Shown in pieces: positions 25,621-35,187 of a stretch of DNA of 64,000 nucleotides. The DNA is taken from positions 620,001-684,000 of the forward strand of contig JADJCK010000001.1 of assembly GCA_016703265.1 (NCBI GenBank), in the 5' to 3' direction. A model generated the notes under the pieces. It saw only the letters and a program-made list of their open reading frames with translations. It was not told the DNA's origin and ran no database searches. Made by a program: the position numbers and the translations under genes. The DNA is from a bacterium (GTDB taxonomy: Bacteria > Krumholzibacteriota > Krumholzibacteriia > LZORAL124-64-63). Each line of letters begins with the position of its first letter. Position 1 is the stretch's first letter.

Positions 25621-28187
25621 CAGCCGGCGATCCCTTCGCGCCGGGCGCCGCGCAGGCGCCTCAGTACTCCGGCGGGAATGAAGGAAAAGGCCACCAGGGC
25701 GCCCGTGAGGATGGCCCCGATCACCGTCAGAGTCAAACCGCGGCGGTACGACGTGTCCTCGTAGCGGAACGCTATGGTGTGCTCGCCGCCGGGCACGGCC
25801 ACGGCGCGCAGCACCAGGTCGGCCGTCAGCAGGTCGGCCTCGCGGCCGTCGACCTGCACCGTCCAGCCCGGGGCGGCCATGTCGGCCAGCACCAGCACGG
25901 CCGGCGTCGCCGCGCGCGTGCGCAGCACCACCTCGTCGAGCCCGTCGGTCACGAACTCGGGCGCCGGCAACGGCGACGCCGCCGGCACGGGGGCCGGCAC
26001 GGGAGCGCGGTCCAGGTGGACGACGTTGGCGACATCGACCTGGCCGGCCTGGATGCGATCGAGGAAGGCGCCGAGCACGCCGGCGCCGGCTGCGGGAGCC
26101 GGCTGCCAACTCGTCAGCAGCCGCGCCCGTGGCAGGGCCGAGCGGTTGCGGTAGGCCCAGACATCGCCGGCAGGGAACGGTTCGGGCTCGACGTCGCAGC
26201 CCTCTTGCGCGAGAAGCTGCAGGTCGTCCGGTGACAGCTGCCCGTCGAATACGACCAGGCGTGCGCCGAGCCATGAGGCCAGGCGCCCGGCAGGATGCTC
26301 GCCGTAGAGCCGCTTCCGGATCGCCTCATAGTTCGCCAGCTTTGCAGGGTGGTATCCGCCGAGCGAGCGCACGCCGTCGACCATCCAGGTGTTGCGCTGC
26401 CAATCCTCGCCGAGCGGCCAGATGCGGTCGTGTCCTGCAGCGGCGGCCAGCGCGGCGGCGCCGGGGGCCGGTCCGCTGTCGCGCACGGCCGCAGGCTTCA
26501 CCTGCAACGGGCCTGCGTCAACCAGCCTTCCCTTCCCGTCGGCGCCGGCCACCACGGTCATGAGTCCCGATTCCGGGTGCACGATCAGTCGGTCGACGCC
26601 CAGCAGGTCGACCGCCACCAGGGCGAAGAGCACCCAGGCCAGGCCGCGTTGCCGGAAGGTCGCGTTCCGCGAGGCGTAGAGAAGAGCCGCGGCGGCTGCC
26701 AGCAGCACCAGCCCGATGCGCACGAGGCTCGCCTGGTGCAGCGCCCAGGCGGCGTCGAGCAGGACCGGCGGCACCTGTCGCTGCGCCGCGGCGGCCAGCG
26801 ACTGGAGCGAGGACCGGTACGGCCCCTCGAACAGCGACGCGGCGCCACCCGCCAGGAGCAGCAGCCCGAGCGCACCCACGGCCACCGGCAGCAGCAGGGG
26901 CCGGCCGCCCGGCCGGACGCCCTCACCCAGGCGCGCGAGGCCGCGTGCGGCCAGTACCGCCAGGGCGAACGCCGGCACGACGAGGATCATCGACGGAATG
27001 CGGAACTTGTTGAAGTACGGCAGCGTGTTGTAGAGCAGCTCGTAGAGCCCGAAGCCGAAGGTCCCGAACGAGACGAACACCGCAAGCACCGAAAGCGCCG
27101 CAAGCGAACCCCACAGGCTGCGCCCGCCGCGGGCGAACGCAAATGCCGCCAGCATCAGCCAGAGGAAACCGTAGTAGTTGGGGTAGTCGTTGAACGGCAT
27201 CAGGCCGAGGTAGGTCGCCTGGCCGAATCCGGCGGCGGCCGGCAGCACGAGCGTCCCCAGTTCGGCGGGAGCCAGCGCCCAGCCGTTGGCGTACTCGAGT
27301 CCGACGCCGCTGCCGCCTGCCTCGTCCTGCCCCCGGATCGAAATGCCCGTGTATTCGGACACAGGCACCAACCACACTCCGCTCACGAGAAACCCGAGGG
27401 CCAGACCCGCGATGACGGTGCCGAGTCGCAGCGCGCGCACGCGCGCCACCAGTAACTCGCCGGCTGCCTCGAACGGGCGCACGATCCCCCAGACAGCCAG
27501 CCAGCCGGCGACAGCCAGGGTGTAGTAACTGATCTGGGGGTGGCCGCGCAACAATTGCAGACCGGTCAGCAGCCCGAGCATGCCGACTGCGCGAACACCG
27601 GCGCCATCCAACGCTCGCAACGTCCAGCCGACGATCCAGGGCAGGTACATCGCGGCGCCGAGCTTCGTGCCGTGGCCATGCACGCCCCAGGCCACGACCT
27701 GCGGAAACAGCAGGTAGAGAGCTGCCCCCAGCAGCAGCGACGAGGTCGGCAGCTTCCAGCGCGAAAGCAGCCAGACCATGCCCAGGCCGCCGAAGATCAA
27801 ATGGGCGATCATCCACGTCAGCGGCGGCAGGCCGAGCGTGCCCTGCAGGAACGAGAACAGCACTGTGGGCGGATACAGTCCCGGCACATATGTCTGCGAC
27901 CCGAATGTAGGCATGCCTGCGAACAGGTACGGGTTCCAGTGCGGGTAGCCGCCGGCGGAGCGCGCCGCGTCACCGACCTTAGCGAAGGCATTGGCATTGT
28001 CTGCGTCCGCGCTGCGGAAAGTCTCCCCCAGGAACATCGGCCCCGGATAGATCACGGCCACGACGAGCCAGACCCCCAGCCCCAGCAGCAGCCAGCGGGC
28101 CCAGGGCCGCCGCAACAGGTCCGGCCCGCCGGTCGGCCCGGTGGGCGGGACGGCGGGTGCCGCCGCGCGTGATCCAGTTCGCGCCAT
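25620..28187 (-). CDS. YfhO-family large membrane protein (putative GT-C type glycosyltransferase)
   Basis: An 855-aa multi-pass protein of the bacterial membrane protein YfhO family (YfhO is linked to glycosylating lipoteichoic acid in Gram-positives). About a dozen hydrophobic helices follow an early periplasmic loop with FRSADADNANAFAKVGD and YPHWNPYLFAGMP. A soluble C-terminal domain ends GEHTIAFRYEDTSYRRG, followed by a last helix. I chose ATG 28187, which has GGAG 5 nt upstream. A start at 28241 would overlap the -10 element and is unlikely. It heads the yfhO - DPM1-like - GT2 fusion transcript. Confidence 0.82.
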   Translation of the reverse strand: MARTGSRAAAPAVPPTGPTGGPDLLRRPWARWLLLGLGVWLVVAVIYPGPMFLGETFRSADADNANAFAKVGDAARSAGGYPHWNPYLFAGMPTFGSQTYVPGLYPPTVLFSFLQGTLGLPPLTWMIAHLIFGGLGMVWLLSRWKLPTSSLLLGAALYLLFPQVVAWGVHGHGTKLGAAMYLPWIVGWTLRALDGAGVRAVGMLGLLTGLQLLRGHPQISYYTLAVAGWLAVWGIVRPFEAAGELLVARVRALRLGTVIAGLALGFLVSGVWLVPVSEYTGISIRGQDEAGGSGVGLEYANGWALAPAELGTLVLPAAAGFGQATYLGLMPFNDYPNYYGFLWLMLAAFAFARGGRSLWGSLAALSVLAVFVSFGTFGFGLYELLYNTLPYFNKFRIPSMILVVPAFALAVLAARGLARLGEGVRPGGRPLLLPVAVGALGLLLLAGGAASLFEGPYRSSLQSLAAAAQRQVPPVLLDAAWALHQASLVRIGLVLLAAAAALLYASRNATFRQRGLAWVLFALVAVDLLGVDRLIVHPESGLMTVVAGADGKGRLVDAGPLQVKPAAVRDSGPAPGAAALAAAAGHDRIWPLGEDWQRNTWMVDGVRSLGGYHPAKLANYEAIRKRLYGEHPAGRLASWLGARLVVFDGQLSPDDLQLLAQEGCDVEPEPFPAGDVWAYRNRSALPRARLLTSWQPAPAAGAGVLGAFLDRIQAGQVDVANVVHLDRAPVPAPVPAASPLPAPEFVTDGLDEVVLRTRAATPAVLVLADMAAPGWTVQVDGREADLLTADLVLRAVAVPGGEHTIAFRYEDTSYRRGLTLTVIGAILTGALVAFSFIPAGVLRRLRGARREGIAG

Positions 28188-28236
28188 GTCCTCTCCCGAG
28201 GTTGCAACCCGTTGCGGAAAATCGCGGTTAGCCTTG

Positions 28237-28266
28237 ATCATAGCAGAAAGCGCCGCCGGCCGTAAA
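28237..28266 (-). promoter_or_regulatory. Promoter for the YfhO operon
   Basis: On the minus strand TTTACG (28261-28266), an 18-nt spacer and TATGAT (28237-28242). It lies between the stop of the upstream GT2 and the YfhO ATG, giving a leader of about 40 nt. The -10 matches 5 of 6 consensus bases, notable in GC-rich DNA. Confidence 0.6.
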
Positions 28267-28283
28267 CCGCCGCGGCGCCGCCG

Positions 28284-29216
28284 CTAATGGCTGCGCCCGC
28301 TCAATTCGTCGATGGCCCCCTGCCAGATCGCCAGCGCCGTCGCCAGCCGCCCGTGCCACAGGTTCCAGGCCATGTGGCCGGCAAAGTACCCCGCCTGCGA
28401 CGGCAGCAGCAGCGGCCACTCCCGCCGGGGCCAGTGCGTCCGCATGAGGCGCACGTGGCTGCGGCTGCGCAGCCAGGCCCGCTGCGGGCTTTCCTGGCCC
28501 AGCGTTGCCGAGACCTTGTGCAGCACCAGCGAACGCGGCACATGCAGGATGCGACCGCCCGCAGCGCGAGCCCGCAGCGAGTAGTCGGCGTCCTCGCCGT
28601 AGAAATGGAACGACTCGTCGAACAGCCCCAGGCGCCGCAGCGCCTCCGACGTCATCAGCAGCGCGCAACCGGTGCCGTAGTCCACATAGCGCGGCTGCGG
28701 GTCCAGTCGGCCGGCCAGCTTGCGGATGCCGTCGTGCCGCACCCAGCCGCTGTGCCGGCCCACCACGCCGCCGTCGTACCAGACGCGGGCCGGATCCGAG
28801 GCGTAACAGATGCGCGGGGTCGCCAGCCAGGCCAGCGGATCGGCTGCCAGTGCCCGCGCCAGCGTGTGCAGGCTGCCCTCCGGCACGATGGTATCGTTGT
28901 TGAGCAGCAGGATGAGCGGATCGCCGTCCTCCGCGAGCAGGCGGCGCAACGCCACGTTGTTGCCGCCGGCCCAGCGCAGGTTCTCCCCCGCCTCGATGAT
29001 CTCGACGCCAGGGTGGTGCTGCCGCGTCCAGGGCACCGAGTTGTCGGTGGAACCGTTATCGACGAGGATCACGCGCAGCCCGTGATACCGGCTGTCGCGC
29101 AACGAGGCCAGGCAGTCGCGCAGGACGGCCATGCCGTTCCAGTTGACGATGACCACGACCAGCGGCGGCAGCGGCACACGCGGTGACGCGGCCCGCGGCC
29201 CATCGTGTTCAAACAC
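28284..29216 (-). CDS. GT2 glycosyltransferase (rhamnosyltransferase type)
   Basis: A 310-aa inverting GT2 with VVVIVNWNGMAVLRDCL, VILVDNGSTDNS, LLLNNDTIV (DxD-type metal site) and FHFYGEDADYSLR, the pattern of WbbL-like enzymes that extend lipid-linked or surface glycans. There is no clear membrane helix. GTG 29216 overlaps the upstream GT2 by 8 nt. The donor and acceptor sugars cannot be deduced. Confidence 0.87.
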   Translation of the reverse strand: MFEHDGPRAASPRVPLPPLVVVIVNWNGMAVLRDCLASLRDSRYHGLRVILVDNGSTDNSVPWTRQHHPGVEIIEAGENLRWAGGNNVALRRLLAEDGDPLILLLNNDTIVPEGSLHTLARALAADPLAWLATPRICYASDPARVWYDGGVVGRHSGWVRHDGIRKLAGRLDPQPRYVDYGTGCALLMTSEALRRLGLFDESFHFYGEDADYSLRARAAGGRILHVPRSLVLHKVSATLGQESPQRAWLRSRSHVRLMRTHWPRREWPLLLPSQAGYFAGHMAWNLWHGRLATALAIWQGAIDELSGRSH

Positions 29217-30198
29217 GGCGACTGACCCGGTAATCGGTTTCGGGCCGGCGCCCGGCCACGATCATCTCGGCAATGAGGCCCAGACTGACGAACTGCAGGG
29301 CCAGCACGATGAGCACGAGTCCCAGCACCATCGTGGGCCGCACGCGCAGGCCGTGACCGGTCATCCACCAGACCAGGAAGTACAGGCTGATGGCGCCGCC
29401 CGCCGTCAGGCAGGCCAGCCCGAGCCGCCCGAAGAAATGCAGCGGCGACGTGCGCTTGGCGTGCAGGAAATACACCGTCAAGAGGTCGAGGAAGCCGTTG
29501 ATGAACCGCGCCATGCCGTACTTGGTGCGGCCGTACTTGCGCGCCGCGTGCCGCACCGGCAACTCGGCAACGCGGAAGCCCTCGAGGTGCGCCAGCGCCG
29601 GCACGTAGCGGTGCATCTCGCCGTACAGGCGAACACGCCGGGTGACCTCGCGCCGATAGGCCTTCAGCCCGCAGTTGAAGTCGTGCAGGTGCAGCCCGCA
29701 CATGCGACTGGTGAACCAGTTGAACACCTTGCTCGTCTGGTTCTTGACCAGGCTGTCGCGACGCTTCTGCTTCCAGCCCGAGACCAGGTCGAAACCCTCG
29801 TCAAGCTTGTCCATCAGCGCCGGGATCTCGGCCGGGTCGTCCTGCAGGTCGGCGTCCATGGTGATGATCACGGCGCCGCCGGCCGCGCGGAATCCGGCGG
29901 CCAGCGCCGCCGCCTTGCCGAAGTTGCGGCCGAAGGAGAGCCCGTGCACCTGCGGGCGCTCGCGGGCCAGCCGCTCCGTGACCGCGAACGTGTCGTCGGT
30001 GCTGCCGTCGTCGATGACCCAAACTTCCCACGAGAGGTTGCGCGAGGCCGCCGCGGCAGCGATGCGTTCGACAAGTTCGGGCAGGGACTCGGCCTCGTTG
30101 AAGGCCGGGACCACGACCGACAGGTCGCAGGTGGCAGCATCGCCGTTGGCCGCGTCGCCGGCATCGTCGGGCGCAGGTCCGGCCTTCTCATCGCTCAT
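29209..30198 (-). CDS. Polyprenyl-phosphate GT2 with C-terminal membrane anchor (ArnC/GtrB-like)
   Basis: A 329-aa protein. Residues ~25-250 are a GT2 domain with VVPAFNEAESLPELV, VIDDGSTDDTF, ITMDADLQDDP and FNCGLKAYRREV. Two C-terminal membrane helices follow (LACLTAGGAISLYFLVWW and VLGLVLIVLALQFVSLG). This is the GtrB/ArnC layout that makes polyprenyl-phospho-sugar donors. ATG 30198 overlaps the epimerase stop as ATGA. It pairs naturally with the GT-C like DUF2723 protein encoded upstream in the same operon. Confidence 0.9.
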   Translation of the reverse strand: MSDEKAGPAPDDAGDAANGDAATCDLSVVVPAFNEAESLPELVERIAAAAASRNLSWEVWVIDDGSTDDTFAVTERLARERPQVHGLSFGRNFGKAAALAAGFRAAGGAVIITMDADLQDDPAEIPALMDKLDEGFDLVSGWKQKRRDSLVKNQTSKVFNWFTSRMCGLHLHDFNCGLKAYRREVTRRVRLYGEMHRYVPALAHLEGFRVAELPVRHAARKYGRTKYGMARFINGFLDLLTVYFLHAKRTSPLHFFGRLGLACLTAGGAISLYFLVWWMTGHGLRVRPTMVLGLVLIVLALQFVSLGLIAEMIVAGRRPETDYRVSRRV

Positions 30199-31241
30199 GA
30201 CTGCCGCCTCCGCGCGATGGCCCAGGCCACCTCGCGTCGCAGGCCTTCGGCAAACTCGACCGTGGGACGATAGCCGATCGTCTTCTCGACGTGCGTGCGC
30301 TCGGCGAAGGTGTCGCGCACGTCGCCGTCGGCGGTGGGCCGATACTCGAGGGTCGCCGTCACGCCGGGCGCCTGTTCACGCAGCAACTCGCCGAGCAACT
30401 GCAGCGAGTCGCCGAAAGCCACGCGGCTGCCGCCGCCCGTATTGAACACTTCCCACGACTTGTCGCAGGCAACGGCGAGCAGGTTGGAACGCACCGCATC
30501 GCCCACATAGGTGAAGTCGCGCGTCTGCCGGCCGTCGCCGTAGACATGGAACACGCGGCCGTCGAGCGCCGCCTCGATGTACTTGCGGAAGGCCATGTCC
30601 GGCCGCTGGCGCGGGCCGTAGACCGTGAAGTAGCGCAGGCTGCTGGTCGGCACCCCGAAGTTGGCCGCATAGAGCACGCACAGGTGCTCGGCTGCCATCT
30701 TGGTCACCCCGTACGGCGACAACGGCTGCGGCAGGGCCTGTTCCGTGACCGGCAACTGCTCCTGGTCACCGTAGACCGAACTGCTGCTCGAGTAGACGAA
30801 TCGCGCCAGGGTATCCTTCACCGACGGCTGCCGGCAGGCCTCGAGCAGGCGCTGCGTGGCCATCACGTTGCGGCCAAGGTATTCGGCGAAGTAGTCGCCC
30901 CAGCTGGCCCGCACGCCCGCCTGCGCCGCCAGGTGGAAGCAGGCACGCTGCCCCGCCAGCAAAGCCACCGGGTCCAGTTGCTGCAGGTCCTCCTGCCGGA
31001 ACGTGAAGTGGGGATGCGCCAGGCAACCGGCCAGGTTCTCGCGCTTGAGCGCCGGATCGTAATAGTCGGTCAGGCAGTCGACGCCTGTGACCCGGCACCC
31101 CAGCTCGAGCAGCGCTTCGCTGACCGTGCTGCCGATGAACCCGGCACAGCCGGTGACGACCACCGGCGCGCCGGGACACAGTACAGAGGTGACGCGGCCG
31201 GGAAGGCCGGCGACGATTTCGCGCGCGTCCGCGCCACGCAT
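30195..31241 (-). CDS. NAD-dependent nucleotide-sugar epimerase (extended SDR)
   Basis: A 348-aa extended short-chain dehydrogenase/reductase. The Rossmann motif GCAGFIGS lies near residue 31, with DYYDPALKREN after it. The catalytic residues are in YSSSSSVYG and the YGVTK motif (YxxxK), and LRYFTVYGPRQRPDMA is typical of UDP-glucuronate or UDP-glucose 4-epimerases. ATG 31241 lies 4 nt after the DUF2723 stop. It supplies a nucleotide sugar for the neighbouring glycosyltransferases; substrate identity is inferred only at class level. Confidence 0.88.
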   Translation of the reverse strand: MRGADAREIVAGLPGRVTSVLCPGAPVVVTGCAGFIGSTVSEALLELGCRVTGVDCLTDYYDPALKRENLAGCLAHPHFTFRQEDLQQLDPVALLAGQRACFHLAAQAGVRASWGDYFAEYLGRNVMATQRLLEACRQPSVKDTLARFVYSSSSSVYGDQEQLPVTEQALPQPLSPYGVTKMAAEHLCVLYAANFGVPTSSLRYFTVYGPRQRPDMAFRKYIEAALDGRVFHVYGDGRQTRDFTYVGDAVRSNLLAVACDKSWEVFNTGGGSRVAFGDSLQLLGELLREQAPGVTATLEYRPTADGDVRDTFAERTHVEKTIGYRPTVEFAEGLRREVAWAIARRRQS

Positions 31242-31245
31242 GGGC

Positions 31246-34002
31246 TCAGCGGCCAAGAGCTTCCTCCACCTGCTGCTTGATCTGTTCCTGCTCCCGCGTG
31301 CCGGACTGCTTGCGCATTTCCTCGATGCCGCGGGCCATGTCGGCGTCCTGTTCGCCGCTCTGCTTCTGCCAGGCTTCCATGACCGCGCGCGCCTGTGCCA
31401 CGTCGCCCACGGCCTGGTGCACACTGAACAGCACCTGGTAATAGAACTTCCGTTCGGGCTGGGCCGACAGGCGCTCGGCAAGCCACTGCACGGCCAACTC
31501 GGGGACGCCGCCGCGGACGAAGCCGCGGATACTGTTGAAGACCGTGCGCTCCTCCATCTCGACCGGCACGTTGCCCTGCAACGAGCCGAGGAACGTCTTG
31601 GCCTCGTCGTCGCGATAGGCCTGCACGAGCAGCAGCGGGAAGAACTCCAGCGCCTGGTCGTTGAACGGCGCAATCGCGAGGCTGGCCCGGAATGCCGCCA
31701 GGGCACTGGCGAGCAGGTCCTTGTAGCGGGCCTGGTCGGTGGCGGCGGCCTCGGTCGCCTGCAGGTAGAACTCGTAACCGGCGCGATTGAGCGCCGCCGG
31801 GTAGTTGCCCAGCAGGAACGTGGCGTTGGGCACCCGGTACTGGTCCGTGCGCGGGCGGCCGATCATGCGTGCCAGCGAGTCGAGGTCGCTGGCACGCAGT
31901 TCACGGGAAGACTGGCCCAGGCCGCGGCGCGGGCCGTCGGTCGAAAGCCCGGCCATTGCGCGGTAGACGCTGTTGCGCGCGGCATCGTCGGTCTGCATGA
32001 CCGAGCCCAGCTTGTAGACGCCCAGCATGTTCTGCAGCACCGCCTGCGGATCGGTCACCGGCAGGTTGTCCGGTCCGGCCTTGTCGAGCAGGCGGTAGGT
32101 CATGCCCTCCATCTGCAGGTTCGGGTAGTAGCGCTGCATGTTCTCCTGCGGGATAGTCACCGCGAAGAACAGTTGCCGCCCCTTCTCGCCCTGGTTGGCC
32201 GTGACGATGTCGTGCAGGACATAGTCCTTGATCATGATGAACTGCCGCTCACCCGTCTTCGGGTCCTCGTAGAGCCGGTGCCGCAGGGCGTCGATCTCGG
32301 CGTCGCTCCGCTGCATGGCCAGCGGATTCTCCGGCGAGTGCTTCAACTGCTTGATGTACCACGGCAGGTTGATCAGCGACAGGTTCACGACGGTGACGTC
32401 GCGCCGGAATTTCTCGACTTCCTGCAGGTACCAGATCGGGAACGTGTCGTTGTCCCCGTTCGTGAACAGGATGCCGTTCTGGTCGCAGCCGGCGAGGATG
32501 TTCCAGGCGTACTCGTAGGCGATGCGGTTGTTGGTGTTGTCGTGCTCGAAGTACTTCGTGCTGCCGGGCATGAGAGGCAGCAGAGGCAGCAGGACCAGCA
32601 CGCCCGCGGCCGCCAGCACGGCCGGCTTCAGCTTCACCGGCTTGGCCGGCGCGCGCCAGTCGCCTCCGGTCGCCTCCACTTCGGCGGCCGACTTGCCCTC
32701 GGCGCCGGCCAGGTAGCGCAGGAGCGCCGAGACGCCGAGTCCGATGAACACGGCCGCGAACATGAACGCCGCGAAGTAGAAGTAGTCGCGTTCGCGCACT
32801 TCGTGGTTGGTGAAGTTCAGGTACAGGGTCAGGATCTCGCCGTTGATCAGGTAGCCGATCAGCGGCACGAAGATGAGCGGACGCAGGCGCCGCAGGCCCT
32901 GCATCACGCCGACCAGGGCCAGGAAGATGGGTCCCACGATGGTCGAGATGGTCGTCAGCAGCCCGCTGCCGGTGCCCAGGAAATAGAACTGCTCGAACAG
33001 GAACCGGTAGTAGTAGCCGAACTGCCAGCCCAGCGGCGCCTGGCGCGTGAACGGGTTGAGCGGCGGGTACTGTTCGCGCCGGATCACCGACATCAGGGTC
33101 TTGAAGTCCTCGGGCGCCGTCTGGTTGATGAACGGCTCCGGGCTGGCGCCGGCGCGGATCATCATGATCGCATGCACGGTCAAGCCCAGGAAGAACAGTG
33201 CGCTGCCGTACAGCGCGAACCGGTGGCCGGTGGCGGCGCGCACCCCGACCAGCGCCAGGTAGCCGATGAGCATGACGACCAGGAGCCCGTTGTTGTGCAG
33301 CGTGGTCGAGAGCAGGAAGAGCGCCAGGCCGCCGCTCATCAGCAGCAGGTCCACCATTGCCAGCTTGCGGCGCGAGGCCAGGACCAGCAGCACGAAGATG
33401 CCAGGATACACCAGCAGCGTCCCGAGGTGGAACCCCACGCCCAGGCCCAGCAGGTAGATCATCAACAGCAGCAGCATGTCGCTGCCCGCGCGCTGTCGCT
33501 CGTCGTACCAGCGCACGGCCAGCCAGGCCAGCAGGGCCAGCATGAAGGCCCCCAGGCCGTACACCTCCGCCTCGATGGCGTTGCTCCAGAATGTCTCGGA
33601 GAAGGCCAGGAACAACGCCCCGGCCACGCCGCCTACGTGCGCCAGCCAGCCCGAATCGGGGTCGGCGCGCCTCGCCAGTTCCCAGATCAGCAGGTAGATG
33701 AAGGTGACGGCCAGCGCGCTGAAGAACGCCGACATGAAGTTGACGGCCCACGCGGTCCGGTACGAGGCCTGGGTGATGTCGGGCTAGCCGCTGAGCAGCA
33801 CGTCGAAGACGCGGCCCATCAGCACGTAGAGCGGCGTACCCGGCTGGTGCGGCACGCCCACGATGTGCGCTGTGGTGATGAACTCGCCGGCATCCCAGAA
33901 CGGGGTCGTCGTATTGAGGGTCGCGCTGTAGACGGCCAGGGTCAGCACGAACACGCCGGCGGCGATCAGGACCTGCGGCCGACGGAGCCAGTTTGCGGTC
34001 AC
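31246..34002 (-). CDS. DUF2723 membrane protein, GT-C like, with an in-frame TAG after codon 72
   Basis: If read through, a 918-aa protein from GTG 34002. The N-terminus contains TPFWDAGEFITTAHIVG and HQPGTPLYVLMGR, the DUF2723 signature, whose acidic residue and membrane layout resemble protein O-mannosyltransferases. About ten helices follow, then a soluble C-terminal half with helical repeat character. An amber TAG at 33784-33786 splits the frame after VFDVLLSG. Downstream the same frame continues as PDITQASYRTAWAVNF and the next helix. Both halves are in one frame and fit one protein, so a base error or a recent nonsense mutation is likelier than two genes. The next in-frame ATG is 33735. 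Confidence 0.82.
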
Positions 34003-34092
34003 GTTGTCACCTTCGTCAGGGGGCCGGGCCGCACGGCGGCCGCATCAAACTCGCATTCGGGATGGGTCGCGCCCGCCTTGGGCGCGCCGGGC

Positions 34093-34110
34093 GGCGGCCG
34101 ATCGGCCGCC
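34093..34110. repeat. 18-bp perfect palindrome in the DUF2723 leader
   Basis: The sequence GGCGGCCGATCGGCCGCC is fully self-complementary. It lies between the predicted DUF2723 promoter and its start codon. No T-tract follows, so it is not a typical terminator; it may form a leader hairpin or be a GC-rich coincidence. Confidence 0.4.
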
Positions 34111-34128
34111 GGTATTCACACGCAAACC

Positions 34129-34157
34129 AAGCTAGCACAGGCAACTGGGGCGAACAA
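34129..34157 (-). promoter_or_regulatory. Promoter for the DUF2723-epimerase-GT2-GT2 operon
   Basis: The minus strand has TTGTTC (34152-34157), a 17-nt spacer and TAGCTT (34129-34134), preceded by TGC as an extended -10. It sits in the 165-nt gap after the flippase-like gene. The same TAGCTT -10 appears ahead of prs. Confidence 0.5.
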
Positions 34158-34167
34158 CCGGGGTTCC

Positions 34168-35187
34168 TCAGGGTTCCCGTTCAGTGCCTGAAACCGGGAC
34201 CGGTGGGGCACCGGGACCCGCCGGCGCGGGCCGCCGATGACGCCACAACATGAGGCCACCGACCAGGCTGTAGGCCACCTGCACCAGGTAGGCCGCCAGT
34301 TCCATCGCCACGGCCTGCGGCGCCGCCAGGCCCGCCCAGGTGAGCAGGCTGGCCGACACCGATTCACGCAACCCTATACCGTTTATGGAGATAGGGAGCG
34401 TAAGACTGAGCGCGAGGAGCGGGATCAGCACGAGCAACTGCAGGGACGCAGCCAGGTCCAGTTCCAGACCCAGCCCCCGGGCCGCCGCCAGGTGGGTCAA
34501 CAGGCGCAGCAGCTGGATGCCCACGCTCAGGCCGAAGACCCCGTTGAGCCAGGCGACGCGCGGGCGCAACCGGTGCAGGTCGCCCGCGAACTGGGTCAGT
34601 GGGCCCGCGAACCGGCCGAGGCCCACGCGGACAGCCATCTGGACGAGCAGGGCGCCGAGTCGTCGTGAGAGCAGCGCCGCCATGGCTGCGAACAGGAGCA
34701 CACCCACCGGCAGCAGGGCCAGGGACACGGGCGGCAAGGGGATCGCCATGGCACCGGCCACGCCCATGGCCGCGCAGGCCAGCAGGGTCAATGCAGCCAG
34801 CCCGATCAGGCGATCCAGCAGCGTGGCGCCGAGCACTCCCGCACGGCGGCCGTCGCGCGCGCCGAGGTCGAGGATCTTCCAGGCGTCGCCGCCGATATTG
34901 GCGGGCAGGAAATTGTTGAAGAACAGACCGATGTGGTAGAGCCGGCTGATCTCGGCCCAGGTGGCCCGGATGCCGACCCCGCGCAGGATGAGGGCCCATT
35001 GCCAGGCGCCGAGCACGGCCGAGACGGCGTAGATCGCGAACGACAGCAGGAGCCAGCCCCAGCGCGGGCTGTGCAGGGCCGCCTCCACCTCGCGCAACGG
35101 CAGCTTCGTCAGCAGGAACGCGACCAGTACCAGGGTGCCGAAGACCTTCAGCCCCAGCAGCAGCCGGCTCCGCGTCGCGGCCGTCAC
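34168..35187 (-). CDS. Lysylphosphatidylglycerol-synthase-like transmembrane protein (UPF0104)
   Basis: A 339-aa multi-pass protein with the conserved motifs of the LPG_synthase_TM family: LYHIGLFFNNFLPANIGGDAW (20 residues, after the fourth helix) and LPISINGIGLRES near the C-terminus. Members are membrane proteins often found beside glycosyltransferases. It lacks the soluble aminoacyl-transfer domain of MprF, so lysyl transfer is not implied. A flippase-type role is possible but unproven. GTG 35187 overlaps the GT4 stop as GTGA. Confidence 0.85.
   Translation of the reverse strand: MTAATRSRLLLGLKVFGTLVLVAFLLTKLPLREVEAALHSPRWGWLLLSFAIYAVSAVLGAWQWALILRGVGIRATWAEISRLYHIGLFFNNFLPANIGGDAWKILDLGARDGRRAGVLGATLLDRLIGLAALTLLACAAMGVAGAMAIPLPPVSLALLPVGVLLFAAMAALLSRRLGALLVQMAVRVGLGRFAGPLTQFAGDLHRLRPRVAWLNGVFGLSVGIQLLRLLTHLAAARGLGLELDLAASLQLLVLIPLLALSLTLPISINGIGLRESVSASLLTWAGLAAPQAVAMELAAYLVQVAYSLVGGLMLWRHRRPAPAGPGAPPVPVSGTEREP

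Noticed and set aside
28188..28241. An earlier YfhO start at 28241.
   Set aside because: It would coincide with the predicted -10 element and lacks a ribosome site; ATG 28187 has GGAG 5 nt upstream.
31246..34002. In-frame TAG as a selenocysteine or pyrrolysine codon.
   Set aside because: Selenocysteine uses UGA, and no pyrrolysine genes or tRNA are seen in the window. Error or nonsense mutation is simpler.
31087..34191. A very long open frame (about 1,030 codons) on the plus strand across the DUF2723 region.
   Set aside because: It is antisense to a convincing minus-strand membrane protein. The translation is Gln/His/Arg-rich with no domain, as expected for the complement of GC-rich codons.
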